A DNA stretch of 64,000 bases from Flagellimonas marinaquae (GTDB lineage: Bacteria > Bacteroidota > Bacteroidia > Flavobacteriales > Flavobacteriaceae): NCBI RefSeq assembly GCF_023716465.1, contig NZ_CP092415.1, forward strand, positions 1,837,501 through 1,901,500, given 5' to 3'. The notes beneath the pieces were generated by a model. The model saw only the letters and a list, made by a program, of their open reading frames with translations, was not told the origin of the DNA and made no database searches. This document shows positions 52,424-63,236 of this stretch, one piece after another (the first letter of the stretch is position 1; the number at the start of each line of letters is the position of its first letter). Both the position numbers and the translations under genes were made by a program.

Positions 52424-52921
52424 ATGCGAAAATTGTTAGGTATTTTACTGCTGTTCTCCATACTGGGAGGATGTAAGAAGGTTGAGAAGGCCACGGCCGA
52501 GGTCGAATCTCCCGAGTTGGAGTTCGATTATCAAAAAATGCCGGATAAAATTGAGTTCAACCCGGAAGCAACCGCCATAGTTGAGGAGTGGCCAGAGTTC
52601 AAGGATTTGAATTCCAGTGTGGACGTACTGTACAGGGCAACCAACAACGAAGATTTGGCCCTGGCCATAGACGATCTTATCGAGAAAGAGAAAAAAATGG
52701 CCAACGGTAAGTATCCCGAACTTTTCGATACCTTTCAGGTAAAGAGTAGGCAAAGTGTGATGCGGACTTTTCTGTACAAGGCAAAAGCAAGCATCCTAGA
52801 GAACCAACCAACAACTGGTCCGATTGTGGAAGCCCTGGAAGCATATAACAACATGCGAAAACAACTAAATATAATAGTAAATAGCCAATTGGATAAAAAA
52901 CTGATCTTGGATGAAACATAA
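52424..52921 (+). CDS. Hypothetical lipoprotein
   Basis: 165 residues. Lipoprotein signal 'LLGILLLFSILGGC'. The mature part is acidic and helical ('DLALAIDDLIEKEKKMANGKYPELF', 'QSVMRTFLYKAKASILENQ'). No family recognised. Overlaps the next gene by 11 nt, so the two are co-translated. Confidence 0.8.
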   Translation: MRKLLGILLLFSILGGCKKVEKATAEVESPELEFDYQKMPDKIEFNPEATAIVEEWPEFKDLNSSVDVLYRATNNEDLALAIDDLIEKEKKMANGKYPELFDTFQVKSRQSVMRTFLYKAKASILENQPTTGPIVEALEAYNNMRKQLNIIVNSQLDKKLILDET

Positions 52922-53414
52922 AATTATAATTATCGCTGTACTGTTAATGGTAAATACCGTTTTGGCCCAGACCAGTGATGAGCAAAAAATAAATAAGGTG
53001 TTGGATAACTGGCACATGGCAGCGGCCAATGCAGATTTTGAGGCTTATTTTGGCAATATGACCAAAGAAGGGGTGTTTTTGGGCACGGATGCCATGGAAA
53101 ACTGGCAAAATACAGAGTTTAGGGAGTTTTCCAAACCATATTTTGATAAAGGAAAGGCATGGAACTTTACCACCGTCCAGCGGAATGTGTATCTCGATGA
53201 TTCTGGGAATTTGGCCTGGTTCGATGAACTTTTGGATACCCAAATGAAAATATGTAGAGGTTCGGGTGTGCTCAAAAAAGAAAATGGGCAATGGAAAATT
53301 GCCCATTATGTACTTTCAATTGCCGTTCCCAACGAATATGTGGATGAACTTGTCCAAATCAAAGAAGAAAAAGACAATGCAATCTTAGAGGAGCTAAAAA
53401 AGAACAGACAATAG
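52911..53414 (+). CDS. Secreted SnoaL/DUF4440-like (NTF2-fold) protein
   Basis: 167 residues. Signal peptide ('IIIIAVLLMVNTVLAQ') and an NTF2-like fold: 'KVLDNWHMAAANADFEAYFGNMTKEGVFLGTD', 'WFDELLDTQMKICRGSGVLKKENGQWKIAHYVLSI'. This closing pattern is typical of the SnoaL_3/DUF4440 group. Exported; specific function unknown. Confidence 0.82.
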   Translation: MKHKIIIIAVLLMVNTVLAQTSDEQKINKVLDNWHMAAANADFEAYFGNMTKEGVFLGTDAMENWQNTEFREFSKPYFDKGKAWNFTTVQRNVYLDDSGNLAWFDELLDTQMKICRGSGVLKKENGQWKIAHYVLSIAVPNEYVDELVQIKEEKDNAILEELKKNRQ

Positions 53415-53415
53415 A

Positions 53416-54117
53416 TTAGTTCCCGTCGCTCTGGGCTGCTTCTTTTTTTCTGGCTTCCAATGCCTGTTTGCTCAAACTCGCCAAGTTAAAGTTCGGTGCA
53501 ATCTTTAGGGCTTCATCTATAGAAACTATGGCAGCATCAATATTTTCTTTGTCCAGATTGAAATCTGCCAATCCTTTTAAATGATAAAATGCAGCTTTTA
53601 AAGGAACCTCGTAGGGCTGCTGACGTTCGTAAAAAGCATACTTCATTTCGTCGGTGGCATTGGCAATACCGTACTCAATGTTCACTCTTGCATCGCTGGT
53701 TTCACCGGTCTGTATCTTAAGGTCGGCCATTTCGTAGGCCAGGTAAGGAGATGGATTTCTCGAGAAAAGCTCCTCAAAGTGTTCCAATGCCCTTTTGGGC
53801 TGGTTAAGCGCCTTTAACGAAAATGCTTTGATCTGTACGGCAAGATCGGAATCGGTGGCATCTTTATCCACACCTATGGTGTTTAGGGCCTGCATGTGTT
53901 GTCCGTTGTTCATATAAACAAAGGCCAAGGTATCCTTTCTTTCTTTTGATGGCGCCAAAACGTTCAAATGGGTCAACGCTCCAATAACACCGTTTACATC
54001 TCCCTGCAAACGCATTTCTTTGTAATACGCTTCATAATGTTTTAAAAGTTCGTTGCCGGTTTGCGAAATACCGCTAATGCCCGTTAAAAGGAGCAATACG
54101 AGTATAGTCTTTTTCAT
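53416..54117 (-). CDS. Secreted TPR-repeat protein
   Basis: 233 residues with signal peptide ('TILVLLLLTGISGIS') and a series of TPR-like helices ('AFSLKALNQPKRALEHFEELFSR', 'DAAIVSIDEALKIAPNFNLA'). It probably mediates protein contacts in the periplasm. Convergent with the NTF2-like gene. Confidence 0.82.
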   Translation of the reverse strand: MKKTILVLLLLTGISGISQTGNELLKHYEAYYKEMRLQGDVNGVIGALTHLNVLAPSKERKDTLAFVYMNNGQHMQALNTIGVDKDATDSDLAVQIKAFSLKALNQPKRALEHFEELFSRNPSPYLAYEMADLKIQTGETSDARVNIEYGIANATDEMKYAFYERQQPYEVPLKAAFYHLKGLADFNLDKENIDAAIVSIDEALKIAPNFNLASLSKQALEARKKEAAQSDGN

Positions 54118-54197
54118 TGATCTTCAGTTTAGTGCGCCAAATCTAACAAAATAATCCCAACCAAGCTGTTAAGAATACAATAAGTAATGGAAGGTTC

Positions 54198-55007
54198 TCA
54201 GGAAACAATGGAGGTAGTGAAGTTATGGGATTTGTTTAAAAAATTCTGGCTCAAAACGATTTTTCCCATTGCCTTGGATGATGTTTCTTTATACGATGGC
54301 GGGGGGATTCCTCTTTTCTGGGCCTCCTCAAAATAGTACAATTGCTTTTTGGGATGATAAGGGTAAACACCGTTGAAAATTTCGCCCCAATAACCTTCTT
54401 CCAATATGGTTTGGATCATGTGAATGCAATCGTACAGGTGAATCAAGTTGATGGCATGGTTGCCGTTGCCAAGTTGCTTCCTGCCCGATAAGGTGGTCAC
54501 AGGGTGCCTGTCCGGACCAATTAGTCCTCCAAAGCGGACTATAGTGGTATCGAGGCCAACCTCTTTTTGGAACATGTTTTCACATTGCACCAATTGTCTG
54601 CCCGATTCCGTATTGGGATATACCGGTGTTGCTTCGGTAACCTCTCCCTCCAAATCTCCGTATACCGCAGTACTGCTCACAAAAATAATATTGGAAATTT
54701 CGCTGTCTTTCAATTCAGATATCAGGAACTTTATTTTGTCAACAAAACTCTCGGCATTGTTGCCTCGTAACTTCGGTGGCACATTAATGATCAAGGTCCC
54801 GACTTGGGAAAGAAATTCCTTAATATTTCCCTCGGTTCCAGTTTCGGTCAAACGAATTTCGAAGGGTTCAATACCTTCTTTTTGTAATTCCATTAATTTA
54901 TCGGTGGAAGTGGTGGTCCCTTTAACGTGATATCCTTTTTTTATCAATGATTTGGCCAAGGGAAATCCCAGCCAACCACATCCCAGAATACCAATATGTT
55001 TATTCAA
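54198..55007 (-). CDS. NAD(P)-binding SDR epimerase-like protein (YeeZ-like)
   Basis: 269 residues from a TTG that overlaps the end of the M28 peptidase gene. Rossmann site 'IGILGCGWLGFPLAKSLIKKG', 'IIFVSSTAVYGDLEGEVTE', 'TIVRFGGLIGPDRHPV', 'INLIHLYDCIHMIQ'. Resembles YeeZ-type sugar-nucleotide-epimerase-like proteins of unknown substrate. The usual Tyr of YxxxK is not clear. Coupled to the peptidase gene by an 8-nt overlap. Confidence 0.8.
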   Translation of the reverse strand: MNKHIGILGCGWLGFPLAKSLIKKGYHVKGTTTSTDKLMELQKEGIEPFEIRLTETGTEGNIKEFLSQVGTLIINVPPKLRGNNAESFVDKIKFLISELKDSEISNIIFVSSTAVYGDLEGEVTEATPVYPNTESGRQLVQCENMFQKEVGLDTTIVRFGGLIGPDRHPVTTLSGRKQLGNGNHAINLIHLYDCIHMIQTILEEGYWGEIFNGVYPYHPKKQLYYFEEAQKRGIPPPSYKETSSKAMGKIVLSQNFLNKSHNFTTSIVS

Positions 55008-57270
55008 ATCGCAAAGTTTTTATGGTCAATATAGCATCATTTAACACAAAAGGGGTGGGAATACTGTTTTTTGGTCTTTTCGGTATGCTAAAATCCGGAT
55101 GTATCAACAAATCGTTGGATGCTTCGTATAAAGTGAGTTCCAATACCGAATCCTTAGGGAATTGGAGTTGCAGTTCTGTAAAATCATTATTGGAAATATA
55201 ATGAGTGACCAACCTGTTTTTCCTGTTTTCGAGGAAATAAGGGGATAATTCGATTTGGTTCACTTTTGCCTTCGATAAATTGATCGGATTGGTAAATACC
55301 TCAAGGCGGTTCACCGTTCTTTTCGGTGTGATGCAAAGTTCTATTACCCTGTTTTCCCCAACAATAGTGTCCATCACGGTATCAATATAGGATGCTTCCA
55401 GTTGTTTTTTTGGTGCATCTGCCACATAATTTAAGTTAGTGCGGTATTTGCTTGATATGGTCTCAGCTTTAGGTTTTCTTTTGTTTTCGTTAATAAATTG
55501 GCCGTTCCAATCAATTAGAACTTTATCGTATGTGGCCCATAGTGCTGAGTCGTCGTCCGTATTATAAACATATAGCAAACTGCTGGGTTTTGGTCTTTCT
55601 TCGTTGAAGTCGGATTGTATGTGACTCGTAATTCCGAATGCAAAAAAAAGAAGCAGGAATAAATAGGCCAGTCTCCTTTTACTTTTTAACTGACCTAAAA
55701 ATGGGAGTGCCAGGAAAAACAACAACGTCGTAAAAAGGGTCGCGGCCACCATCATTTTTAAACCAAGGCCTACGGGAAACATTTTAATGAATGGGGAATA
55801 GATAAGAACCGCGGGCAAGGCCAAGAACAGCATTAAAAATGGATTGGGCTTCTTTTGATTGATGGTTACGAGCAGCCCTGCCAGCAAGCCGAACAGGGGA
55901 ACTATAAAAAAACTGGCGCCTTTTAAGTATTGTGCTACCAAGCCGCAAATTAGCAACCAAATAAAAATAGGGGCTACCAATAAACTTGGGGTAGGGGTTT
56001 TTCGGAATTTATGATAGGTGTAAAAGCAGATAAACAGCGAGAACATAACATACACGGCAATGTAAGTATGGCCGTTGTAGGTAAACCCATGTAACATATC
56101 CTTATACCCGGGGTACCACCAAGTAATTATGGCCCAACAAAAATAGCCGACCGCACCGTTCACCATTAAGGTGATGAGGACGGGAACAAAGCCTTTTAAA
56201 ACATCGTTTGTTTTTAAGACCTGTTTTTTAAACCCTGAAAAAAGTAACAGGACAAAAGCCAAAACTGCAATGCCGAATGCGGGCCAGATCCACTCAAAAG
56301 GATAGGAAACCAGATTAAAGATGGGGATATTGAAATACACATAATCATCCAAACTTTTTAAATTATCCAAATCGGCATTACTAAAATGTGCGAGCAACGG
56401 CATTAAATAACTGCCTTGGTGAGCTAGGGTTTTTCGGTCCAAACGCTCATAATTGTCCAGGGCGGTGTGGTAATCAAAATGGTCATCTATAAAAGCAAAG
56501 TTAAATCCATCAATATCTGCATCTTCCCTAAAAACGGTTAGGTCGGTATCGTTGGGGAGCATTTTATAAATGCTATAGGCCAAAGAGTTCGCAACCGGGT
56601 ATTTGGGATTTGCTTTTGTAAATTCCTTGATCAAAGTGCCATTGCCGCGATTGGTCTCTATAAGCATATAACTGGGCCCGCCGCTACCGCGAGCCTCAAA
56701 ATTTAGGGCTAGCCCCACATTTTTTGCCCAAGAGTGTTTATTTACAAAAAGGTCGGCCCCATTAAGGCCAAGTTCCTCGGCATCGGTAATTAGGATAATG
56801 ATATCGTTCTCTGGGGTTTCATTGTTGCTCAAAAATGCTCGGACTCCCTCCAAAATTGTGGCAACTCCACTACCTGCATCACTTGCTCCAAAGGAGGAAT
56901 GGGGGCTACTATCGTAATGCGAGAGTACCAGTAATGCTTTTCCGTTGCCACTGCCCTTAATTCTTGCCAAAATATTCGTGGCTTTGCTCAGATTGCCCCA
57001 GTCTCCAGCGGTGTAACCCTGTTGTGTGGTAGTTTCCAGACCCATTTTTTTGAGTTCGGAGATAATATAGGTCCTAGCTCTTTGGTGTCCTGGAAAACCA
57101 ACGGCATGTGGTTCTTTGGATAATTCTTTTACATGGGAAAGCGCTCTATCTGTGGAGAAAGCTCCCAACGGGGCATCCTGATCGGTTTTGTACTGAGGCG
57201 TCAAGAATCTAAAACTCCAATATACGGCAAGAAAAAGTAGAATTAGGGCAAGGGTCCGGGAAAACTTCAT
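55000..57270 (-). CDS. Membrane M28-family metallopeptidase
   Basis: 756 residues. N-terminal membrane anchor, extracytoplasmic M28 domain (about 40-330) with di-zinc ligands in 'VLSHYDSSPHSSFGASDAGSG', 'ITDAEELGLNGA', 'NFEARGSGGP' and 'DDHFDYHTALDNYERLD', then about eight membrane helices (about 345-570) and a C-terminal beta-rich extracytoplasmic domain. This order matches the Fxna/ER-aminopeptidase-like group. Acts as an aminopeptidase at the inner membrane, facing the periplasm. Confidence 0.92.
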   Translation of the reverse strand: MKFSRTLALILLFLAVYWSFRFLTPQYKTDQDAPLGAFSTDRALSHVKELSKEPHAVGFPGHQRARTYIISELKKMGLETTTQQGYTAGDWGNLSKATNILARIKGSGNGKALLVLSHYDSSPHSSFGASDAGSGVATILEGVRAFLSNNETPENDIIILITDAEELGLNGADLFVNKHSWAKNVGLALNFEARGSGGPSYMLIETNRGNGTLIKEFTKANPKYPVANSLAYSIYKMLPNDTDLTVFREDADIDGFNFAFIDDHFDYHTALDNYERLDRKTLAHQGSYLMPLLAHFSNADLDNLKSLDDYVYFNIPIFNLVSYPFEWIWPAFGIAVLAFVLLLFSGFKKQVLKTNDVLKGFVPVLITLMVNGAVGYFCWAIITWWYPGYKDMLHGFTYNGHTYIAVYVMFSLFICFYTYHKFRKTPTPSLLVAPIFIWLLICGLVAQYLKGASFFIVPLFGLLAGLLVTINQKKPNPFLMLFLALPAVLIYSPFIKMFPVGLGLKMMVAATLFTTLLFFLALPFLGQLKSKRRLAYLFLLLFFAFGITSHIQSDFNEERPKPSSLLYVYNTDDDSALWATYDKVLIDWNGQFINENKRKPKAETISSKYRTNLNYVADAPKKQLEASYIDTVMDTIVGENRVIELCITPKRTVNRLEVFTNPINLSKAKVNQIELSPYFLENRKNRLVTHYISNNDFTELQLQFPKDSVLELTLYEASNDLLIHPDFSIPKRPKNSIPTPFVLNDAILTIKTLRFE

Positions 57271-57392
57271 GGCGTAGCGATATTCATAATTTAAAATGTG
57301 AATATATGAAAGGTTCTCATCTTTAAGCGCTTAAAATTAGGTTATTCGCTAAAAAAAACTATATTTAAGAATCAACTTTAAAATCTAACCTT

Positions 57393-57863
57393 ATGGCAAT
57401 CAAAAGTTTTCAAGGCATACGGAGCAAGGAGGAGAACAAGAAAAAGTACAATGCCCCAATTTTGGTGGAAGATTACATGACCAATAAATTGATCACATTT
57501 TCCCCTGAACAGTCCATTTTGGAAGTAATGGAGACGTTTGCCAAACATCATATTTCCGGTGGACCAGTGGTAGATAATAATGGGTTTTTGGTAGGAATCA
57601 TATCCGAGGCGGATTGTATGAAACAGATATCGGAGAGTAGGTATTTTAACCAACCCATTTTGGATAAAAGTGTTGAGCGGTTTATGACCAAAAATGTGGA
57701 GACCATACCCCATGACATGTCCATTTTCGATGCAGCGGGCGTATTTGATCGTCACAATAGGCGCAGATTGCCCGTTATGAAAAACGATATTCTCGTTGGG
57801 CAGATAAGCCGAAAGGATATTGTGATCGCAGCACTTAAATTAACGTCGCACAGTTGGAAATGA
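57393..57863 (+). CDS. CBS-domain-pair protein
   Basis: 156 residues with two CBS motifs: 'VEDYMTNKLITFSPEQSILEVMETF' with 'VDNNGFLVGIISEADCM', and 'VERFMTKNVETIPHDMSIFDAAGVF' with 'VMKNDILVGQISRKDIV'. CBS pairs bind adenine nucleotides and regulate partner proteins. Stand-alone and cytoplasmic. Convergent with the zinc-finger gene with no gap. Confidence 0.92.
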   Translation: MAIKSFQGIRSKEENKKKYNAPILVEDYMTNKLITFSPEQSILEVMETFAKHHISGGPVVDNNGFLVGIISEADCMKQISESRYFNQPILDKSVERFMTKNVETIPHDMSIFDAAGVFDRHNRRRLPVMKNDILVGQISRKDIVIAALKLTSHSWK

Positions 57864-58217
57864 TCACTCCCTTTTTACGATCATAAAATAGTCGTTGTCC
57901 AGCGGCAAATACCCTAGATCATACACAAAAAAATAGGTACTGCCCTTTTTTGTGGTATATAGGTTTGTAATGTATTCAAAATCAAAACCTTTATCCAACA
58001 AACGCATTTTTGTGGTCTTTGTTTTCCCATCCCGGAGGGTAAAGCCATTCAGTATCCGGTAGTTTTTGCGTAATTTGTTGTTTATGTTGCGTACTAGGTT
58101 TTTACTGTCTCGGTTAAGTCGGTTGTTATAGGCGTTCCTACAATGGTCGGAACAGTACTTTTGATCTATGCGACCGAGTAGTTTTTCACCGCAGACCAAA
58201 CAATTTCTTTCGGACAT
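57864..58217 (-). CDS. Small zinc-finger-like hypothetical protein
   Basis: 117 residues. An N-terminal zinc-binding pattern, 'RNCLVCGEKLLGRIDQKYCSDHCRNAYNNRL' region with CxxC and CxxxC spacing, then a basic helical segment and 'TKKGSTYFFVYDLGYLPLDNDYFMIVK'. Looks like a small nucleic-acid- or protein-binding factor conserved in flavobacteria. Exact role unknown. It precedes the pentapeptide gene's end by 10 nt in the same direction. Confidence 0.8.
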   Translation of the reverse strand: MSERNCLVCGEKLLGRIDQKYCSDHCRNAYNNRLNRDSKNLVRNINNKLRKNYRILNGFTLRDGKTKTTKMRLLDKGFDFEYITNLYTTKKGSTYFFVYDLGYLPLDNDYFMIVKRE

Positions 58218-58227
58218 GTGATAAGAT

Positions 58228-58800
58228 TTAGGTTACCACAATATCATACTTTTTTAATAAACCGATCAATCCCTCTTGGCTAAACCTGGTTTTCCTTAGT
58301 TGGTTGATGGTTGGATCTATATTAAAACCAAAGGCAGTACTCAAATCGGCTCCGCTTAGATCCGTATTCTCGAAAATAGCATTGTCAAAATCACAATTTG
58401 GAAATTTGGCCATAGTTAATTGGGTGTCTGTAAAATCGGTTTGATGCAGCCTGCAGTCCATAAATTGGATTTGGGGGAGGTTCATCCCAATAAATGATGC
58501 CACGGATAAATTACAGTCCAAAAAACGCAAAGTCAATAAAAGTTGATTACAGGTCTCAAATTGAACCCCCACCATTTTACAGCTTTTGAAGGTTGCACCA
58601 TTAAAAATGGTATGGGCAATATTGGTATTGGTAAGGTCGCACCCATCAAAAGTGCAGTCCACAAAATTTTGGTTGTCCAAAAAACCTTTGGAGAACAGGC
58701 AGTCCACAAAACTACATTCTTCATAATCGCCTTTGGGCAATTTTGTTTGGGTAAAATCCTGTTTTACGAACTCCTGTTCCAGCCAAAAGTTATCCGCCAT
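58228..58800 (-). CDS. Pentapeptide-repeat protein (Qnr/McbG-like fold)
   Basis: 190 residues composed of A(D/N)LxX-type repeats ('CDLTNTNIAHTIFNGATFKSC', 'DFDNAIFENTDLSGADLS') that build a right-handed quadrilateral beta-helix. Overall length and pattern resemble Qnr/McbG gyrase-protecting proteins, but many such proteins have other or unknown roles. Its start overlaps the stop of the VPS10 gene (TAATG). Confidence 0.85.
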   Translation of the reverse strand: MADNFWLEQEFVKQDFTQTKLPKGDYEECSFVDCLFSKGFLDNQNFVDCTFDGCDLTNTNIAHTIFNGATFKSCKMVGVQFETCNQLLLTLRFLDCNLSVASFIGMNLPQIQFMDCRLHQTDFTDTQLTMAKFPNCDFDNAIFENTDLSGADLSTAFGFNIDPTINQLRKTRFSQEGLIGLLKKYDIVVT

Positions 58801-61800
58801 TACTCCTTGGTCAAGATTATGGCGGGCACATCCAATGCTTTGAACATTTGGTTATATGTTCCCATACCATCCACTACAATGGCGTTTTTTTCATCTTCGT
58901 AAGTCTTCCATTGGGCCAAAAGATCACGTAACCTTTCTTTGGCACCTTGGGTTACCTTTGGTTCGGCCACATCTACAAAGCCTTTCAAATGCATAAATTC
59001 GGCATTGAGTTGATTTTTAAAATTGATTACATCTTGGAAAGTTTTTTGGTTGGGCTGGATCAGCTTTTCTTCCCAATTGGTTATTCTCTCTAATAATTCA
59101 TCACCGTTTTCCAACAATGCTTTGGCGTTTTCGTGGTCTTTAAGCAATTTTTTATAATGTTTTAACTGACTTTTGGCCTCGCGCATTTGGTTTACGGAAT
59201 GGTGCATACTTGCCACTGTTTCATCAATTTTATTGAGTACCGATTGCTGTTCTGCGTAATCCATGGGAGTGCCACTAACTTTTGGATCGGCAAGAACCGT
59301 TGCTTCTGTTTCTACGGAACGTCCCTCGGATGTTAAACGTAAAGTGTAAGTGCCAGGGGACACACGAGCTCCTTTATAATTGCCATAAACAAAAACTTTG
59401 TCCACGGCAGGTACAGCTTCTTTGCTAAAATCCCATGTAAAACGGTTGTACCCTTTGGCCGACGGCAATACATCGGGTTTTGGAGGTCCACCGGGCCAGC
59501 TTTTAAAACTCTTATCGGGTTGATTGGTCACTGTTTTTATCACCTTGCCAGCGGAAAGTACCTCGAGTTTTAGTTCTATCGTGTCCAATTTTTTGGGCAG
59601 GTAGTAATCAAAAGTAACGCCCGATTTTGGGTTTTGACCCAACCCTGGAACAGTGGAATTGGTGCTTCCATTAAAGATGCGATAGGAAGGTTTTGGGGGC
59701 ACAATTTGAAGCTCGGAAGTTGGTTCGATGCTATGTTGGATCGCTCCTAAATCATCCAGAATCCAAAAAGAACGACCGGCTGTTGCCGCTACAAGATCAT
59801 TATCGTGGATCACCAAATCATTGATGGGTACCACAGGAAGGTTTAATTGCAGCGGTTGCCAGTTGGAACCATCATCCAGTGAAACAAAAAGACCTGTTTC
59901 GGTACCGGCATACAGTAACCCTTTTTGCTTTTTGTCCTCACGCACTACACGGGTAAAGTTGTGCTCGCCATTTATTCCGTTGGTTATTTTGGTCCAAGTT
60001 TGCCCGTAATCGGAGGTTTTAAAAATATAGGAGTTCAAGTCCATGAACTTATAGCGCATCAATGTAATATATGCTGTTCCTGGCCCGTGCGGGGATACTT
60101 CGATGCTGTTTATAATACCTTCTTTACTATTGGGAGGGGTAATATTTTCCCAGCTTTCACCTCCATTTTTGGTAATATGGACCAGTCCATCGTCCGAACC
60201 GGCATATAAAACTCCTTTTTCGTGAGGGGATTCCACCAAGTACATAATGGTATTGTAGTTTTCCCCACCAGCTGCTTCGTTGGTGTATGGGCCACCTCCC
60301 GGACCTTGCTGGTCGGGATTGTTCCGGGTAAGATCGGGGCTCACTACTTCCCAACTATTGCCCCCGTCCTGTGTTCTAAACACCACGTTCCCGGCATGAT
60401 AAATGGTGTTTCTGTCGTGGGGGGAACTGATTATGGGTGCGTTCCAGTTGTAACGGAACTTAAAATCTTTGGGAACTTTGCTCAGTCCCAATTCTGGGTA
60501 TTCTTTTATGGGCTTGGATTCTCTTGAAGCCTTTATCCATTTTTCGATGATACCTTGGTAACAGCCACCATATACCACCTCCGGATTGTCGGGGTCAAAG
60601 GCCAAATAAGCGCTTTCGCAACCTGCCACGGAATACCAATCTTTCCAATCAATTCCATAGCCATGTGTTCTGCTTGCAATGGAAATGGCAGAATTGTCCT
60701 GCTGCCCACCATACACGTTGTACGGTACCAGATTATCGGTAATTACGCGATAAAACTGCGCCGTAGCTTGGTTTTGCTGTGTGCTCCAGCTTTTACCTCC
60801 GTTGTTGGACACATTAGCGCCTCCATCGTTGGAATTGACCATGATCTGGTTGTTCTCGGGATGGATCCAAAGATCATGGTTGTCACCGTGCGGTGTGGAT
60901 ACCGTGGTAAAGGTTTTTCCGCCATCGATGGATTTGGTAACGGGAGCATTGAGAACATATACGATGTTTTCGTCTTGCGTATCGGCAAAAATTTCCATGT
61001 AGTACCAAGATCGTGCTATATTGATACGGTCCTTATTGGTCTGCCGCCATGTTTTGCCAGCATCGGTACTTTTATATACTCCACCTTTTTCACCTTCGGC
61101 TTCGATTACGGCATATACAACCTCGGCATTTGCCCTAGAAACCGAAATTCCAGATTTCCCAAACTCTTTTGGAAGTCCTTTTTCCATTTTTTTCCATGTA
61201 GTCCCACCATCTGTGGATTTATAAAGACCCGAAGAGGCACCGCCAGATTCCATTGTCCAGGGATATCTGCGATGTTGCCACATGGATGCATAAAGAATCA
61301 AAGGGTTGTTCATGTCCATACTCAAGGAGGAAGCGCCTGTATTTGAGTCCACAAAGAGTACTTTTTCCCAGGTATTGCCGCCGTTGGTCGAACGGTAAAT
61401 GCCTCTGTCCTCGGATGGGCCATATTGTGCGCCTTGGGCAGCGACAAAGATGATATTTGGATCTGTAGGATGGATTATAACATCCGAAATGTGGCGTGTG
61501 TAATCCAAACCTATATGTTCCCAAGTTTTACCGGCATCGGTAGATCTGTAGACTCCATCTCCCATGGATGTCATAACCCCCCGAGCGGCGTGTTCGCCCA
61601 TTCCTGCGATAACCAAATTAGGGTTGCTTTCTGCAACGGCAATATCGCCAACGGTTCCGGTTTTTAAAAATCCATCGGAGATGTTCTTCCAGGTAAGACC
61701 ATCATCTGTGGTCTTCCAAATGCCACCGCCAGTGGTACCCATATAGTAGGTGTAGGGTTGCCCTACTACACCGGTGGATGTAACGCTTCGGCCGCCACGG

Positions 61801-61949
61801 AACGGACCAATGTTTCGCCATTTTAAACCGGGAAAAAGTGAGTCGTTGACTTCTGTGGAGGGTTGGTTGGATTTTTTGTTTCTTCGTTGTGCATCAACAG
61901 GGTGCAAGGCCAAAAGTATGGCACATAATAGTAAAGGTCTTATTTTCAC
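58800..61949 (-). CDS. Secreted VPS10/sortilin-like BNR-repeat protein
   Basis: 1049 residues from a GTG. Signal peptide ('[17 protein letters not shown]'). Residues about 35-730 are a beta-propeller of BNR/Asp-box repeats ('[11 protein letters not shown]', '[11 protein letters not shown]', '[11 protein letters not shown]', '[11 protein letters not shown]'). The end is an Ig-like plus helical domain. Annotated in relatives as glycosyl hydrolase or sortilin-like, without proof of catalysis. Exported, probably binding or processing a polymer. Confidence 0.88.
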   Translation of the reverse strand: MKIRPLLLCAILLALHPVDAQRRNKKSNQPSTEVNDSLFPGLKWRNIGPFRGGRSVTSTGVVGQPYTYYMGTTGGGIWKTTDDGLTWKNISDGFLKTGTVGDIAVAESNPNLVIAGMGEHAARGVMTSMGDGVYRSTDAGKTWEHIGLDYTRHISDVIIHPTDPNIIFVAAQGAQYGPSEDRGIYRSTNGGNTWEKVLFVDSNTGASSLSMDMNNPLILYASMWQHRRYPWTMESGGASSGLYKSTDGGTTWKKMEKGLPKEFGKSGISVSRANAEVVYAVIEAEGEKGGVYKSTDAGKTWRQTNKDRINIARSWYYMEIFADTQDENIVYVLNAPVTKSIDGGKTFTTVSTPHGDNHDLWIHPENNQIMVNSNDGGANVSNNGGKSWSTQQNQATAQFYRVITDNLVPYNVYGGQQDNSAISIASRTHGYGIDWKDWYSVAGCESAYLAFDPDNPEVVYGGCYQGIIEKWIKASRESKPIKEYPELGLSKVPKDFKFRYNWNAPIISSPHDRNTIYHAGNVVFRTQDGGNSWEVVSPDLTRNNPDQQGPGGGPYTNEAAGGENYNTIMYLVESPHEKGVLYAGSDDGLVHITKNGGESWENITPPNSKEGIINSIEVSPHGPGTAYITLMRYKFMDLNSYIFKTSDYGQTWTKITNGINGEHNFTRVVREDKKQKGLLYAGTETGLFVSLDDGSNWQPLQLNLPVVPINDLVIHDNDLVAATAGRSFWILDDLGAIQHSIEPTSELQIVPPKPSYRIFNGSTNSTVPGLGQNPKSGVTFDYYLPKKLDTIELKLEVLSAGKVIKTVTNQPDKSFKSWPGGPPKPDVLPSAKGYNRFTWDFSKEAVPAVDKVFVYGNYKGARVSPGTYTLRLTSEGRSVETEATVLADPKVSGTPMDYAEQQSVLNKIDETVASMHHSVNQMREAKSQLKHYKKLLKDHENAKALLENGDELLERITNWEEKLIQPNQKTFQDVINFKNQLNAEFMHLKGFVDVAEPKVTQGAKERLRDLLAQWKTYEDEKNAIVVDGMGTYNQMFKALDVPAIILTKE

Positions 61950-62012
61950 GAGAGTGTTGGAATTAGTTAGTCCGTTAAAGATACTAATTCAACGTATTCC
62001 AATGAAACTAAA

Positions 62013-62504
62013 TTACTTCACTTTCTTGTAAGCGAACAGGATTTCTTCTGTATTGTTGTTTTCTTCAATAAGTACATGGACATTCATATGGTCGTCATCA
62101 ATTTTTTCCATGGTGAGCCCTTCAAAATACACCTTGTTTGGTTCTAGTTTTACTAGTTTAAAATCAATGGTTTTATCTTTTTCTTCCCAACCTTTCATAT
62201 TGCCGTCAAAATGCTTGAGCTGGAGAATTATGGAATCGTCCGATTGTTGGATATGACCTGATTCGTAGAATGAAACTTTGCCATTGTTCACTAGTCGAAA
62301 TACAAACATCATAGAATTGCCCATTGGTGCACTCCAAATTTCTTCGGCCGTTCCTCCGAAAGCTTCGCCAATCCAGTGGCCCTTGATCCATGAAACATCC
62401 TCTAGATTGGCTTTTGGTGATGATTGGCCTTTGTTCAATTGCATTGTATGTTGGGCGGAAACAAGTCCCGCCCACAACAAGAAAATAAGTGTAATATGTT
62501 TCAT
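62013..62504 (-). CDS. DUF6265-family secreted protein
   Basis: 163 residues with signal peptide ('LIFLLWAGLVSAQ') and 'WIKGHWIGEAFGGTAEEIWSAPMGNSMMFVFR', the opening of the DUF6265 lipocalin-like family. Probably a small beta-barrel binding a hydrophobic ligand in the periplasm. Confidence 0.85.
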   Translation of the reverse strand: MKHITLIFLLWAGLVSAQHTMQLNKGQSSPKANLEDVSWIKGHWIGEAFGGTAEEIWSAPMGNSMMFVFRLVNNGKVSFYESGHIQQSDDSIILQLKHFDGNMKGWEEKDKTIDFKLVKLEPNKVYFEGLTMEKIDDDHMNVHVLIEENNNTEEILFAYKKVK

Positions 62505-62537
62505 AATGGTTTTTTGGTCGGTGTTACATTACCATCG

Positions 62538-63236
62538 TTAATTGGATAAAGCAAATTTTACGTTTACAGTGGTCTCCACATTGATTTTCTCAAAATCGAT
62601 GTCCAAGGGCTGTGCCTGACCCATATCAGCAGAAACCGCTTTCATTTCCATCATGGGGGCTTGGTTGTACCTAGGATAGTAATTTGAATTGTCTGCAATA
62701 TGGATGGCCATGCCTACTTTTTGGCCCAGAGGTCGGGTCAGGGCATCGGCTTTTTGTTTCGCTCTCTTTACTCCTCGAGATTTTAGTTCCAGCTCTAATT
62801 CGTCCATCATGGAATATTCGGTTTTTTCGATATGGGTATTGGCAATATCCAATTGTTCCAAAGCCATCATAACATCGCCGAGTTCTTTTCCCGAATAGAC
62901 CAAAAGCGAATATTGTTTGCTTTTTAGGACTTCCTTTTGGCGCAAAAAGTATTTTTTAAAATTGCTGCCCATGTCTTTTATCACAAGCTGTTCCGTGAGG
63001 TCGATGCCCATGGCTTTAAAGCGTTGTGCCATTTGGTTTTCTTGTTCCTCTACAGAAACACGGCCTTTGGTATCCTTTTCTTGGATAATGATATTGAGGT
63101 ATATTCTATCCGGGGTCACCAAAGTGTCCACTTTGGCCTGTGTTTCCAAATAGGGGGTGTCCAAAAAGTTTTTGGATTGGGCAAAAGTTACCGATGAGAA
63201 CAGCACTGCGGCCATTAAAAAGATCGTTTTTTTCAT
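62538..63236 (-). CDS. SIMPL/DUF541-domain secreted protein
   Basis: 232 residues. Signal peptide ('TIFLMAAVLFSSVTFAQ') and a SIMPL domain: 'AKVDTLVTPDRIYLNIIIQEKD', 'KQYSLLVYSGKELGDVMMALEQL', 'RAKQKADALTRPLGQKVGMAIHI'. DUF541 proteins are exported; some are linked to oxidative or envelope stress, but no activity is established for this one. Confidence 0.88.
   Translation of the reverse strand: MKKTIFLMAAVLFSSVTFAQSKNFLDTPYLETQAKVDTLVTPDRIYLNIIIQEKDTKGRVSVEEQENQMAQRFKAMGIDLTEQLVIKDMGSNFKKYFLRQKEVLKSKQYSLLVYSGKELGDVMMALEQLDIANTHIEKTEYSMMDELELELKSRGVKRAKQKADALTRPLGQKVGMAIHIADNSNYYPRYNQAPMMEMKAVSADMGQAQPLDIDFEKINVETTVNVKFALSN

Noticed and set aside
60555..61346. 263-codon plus-strand frame
   Set aside because: Antisense to the VPS10/BNR repeat gene. 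The repetitive Gly/Trp/Thr codons of Asp-box repeats keep the opposite strand open; no protein family features.
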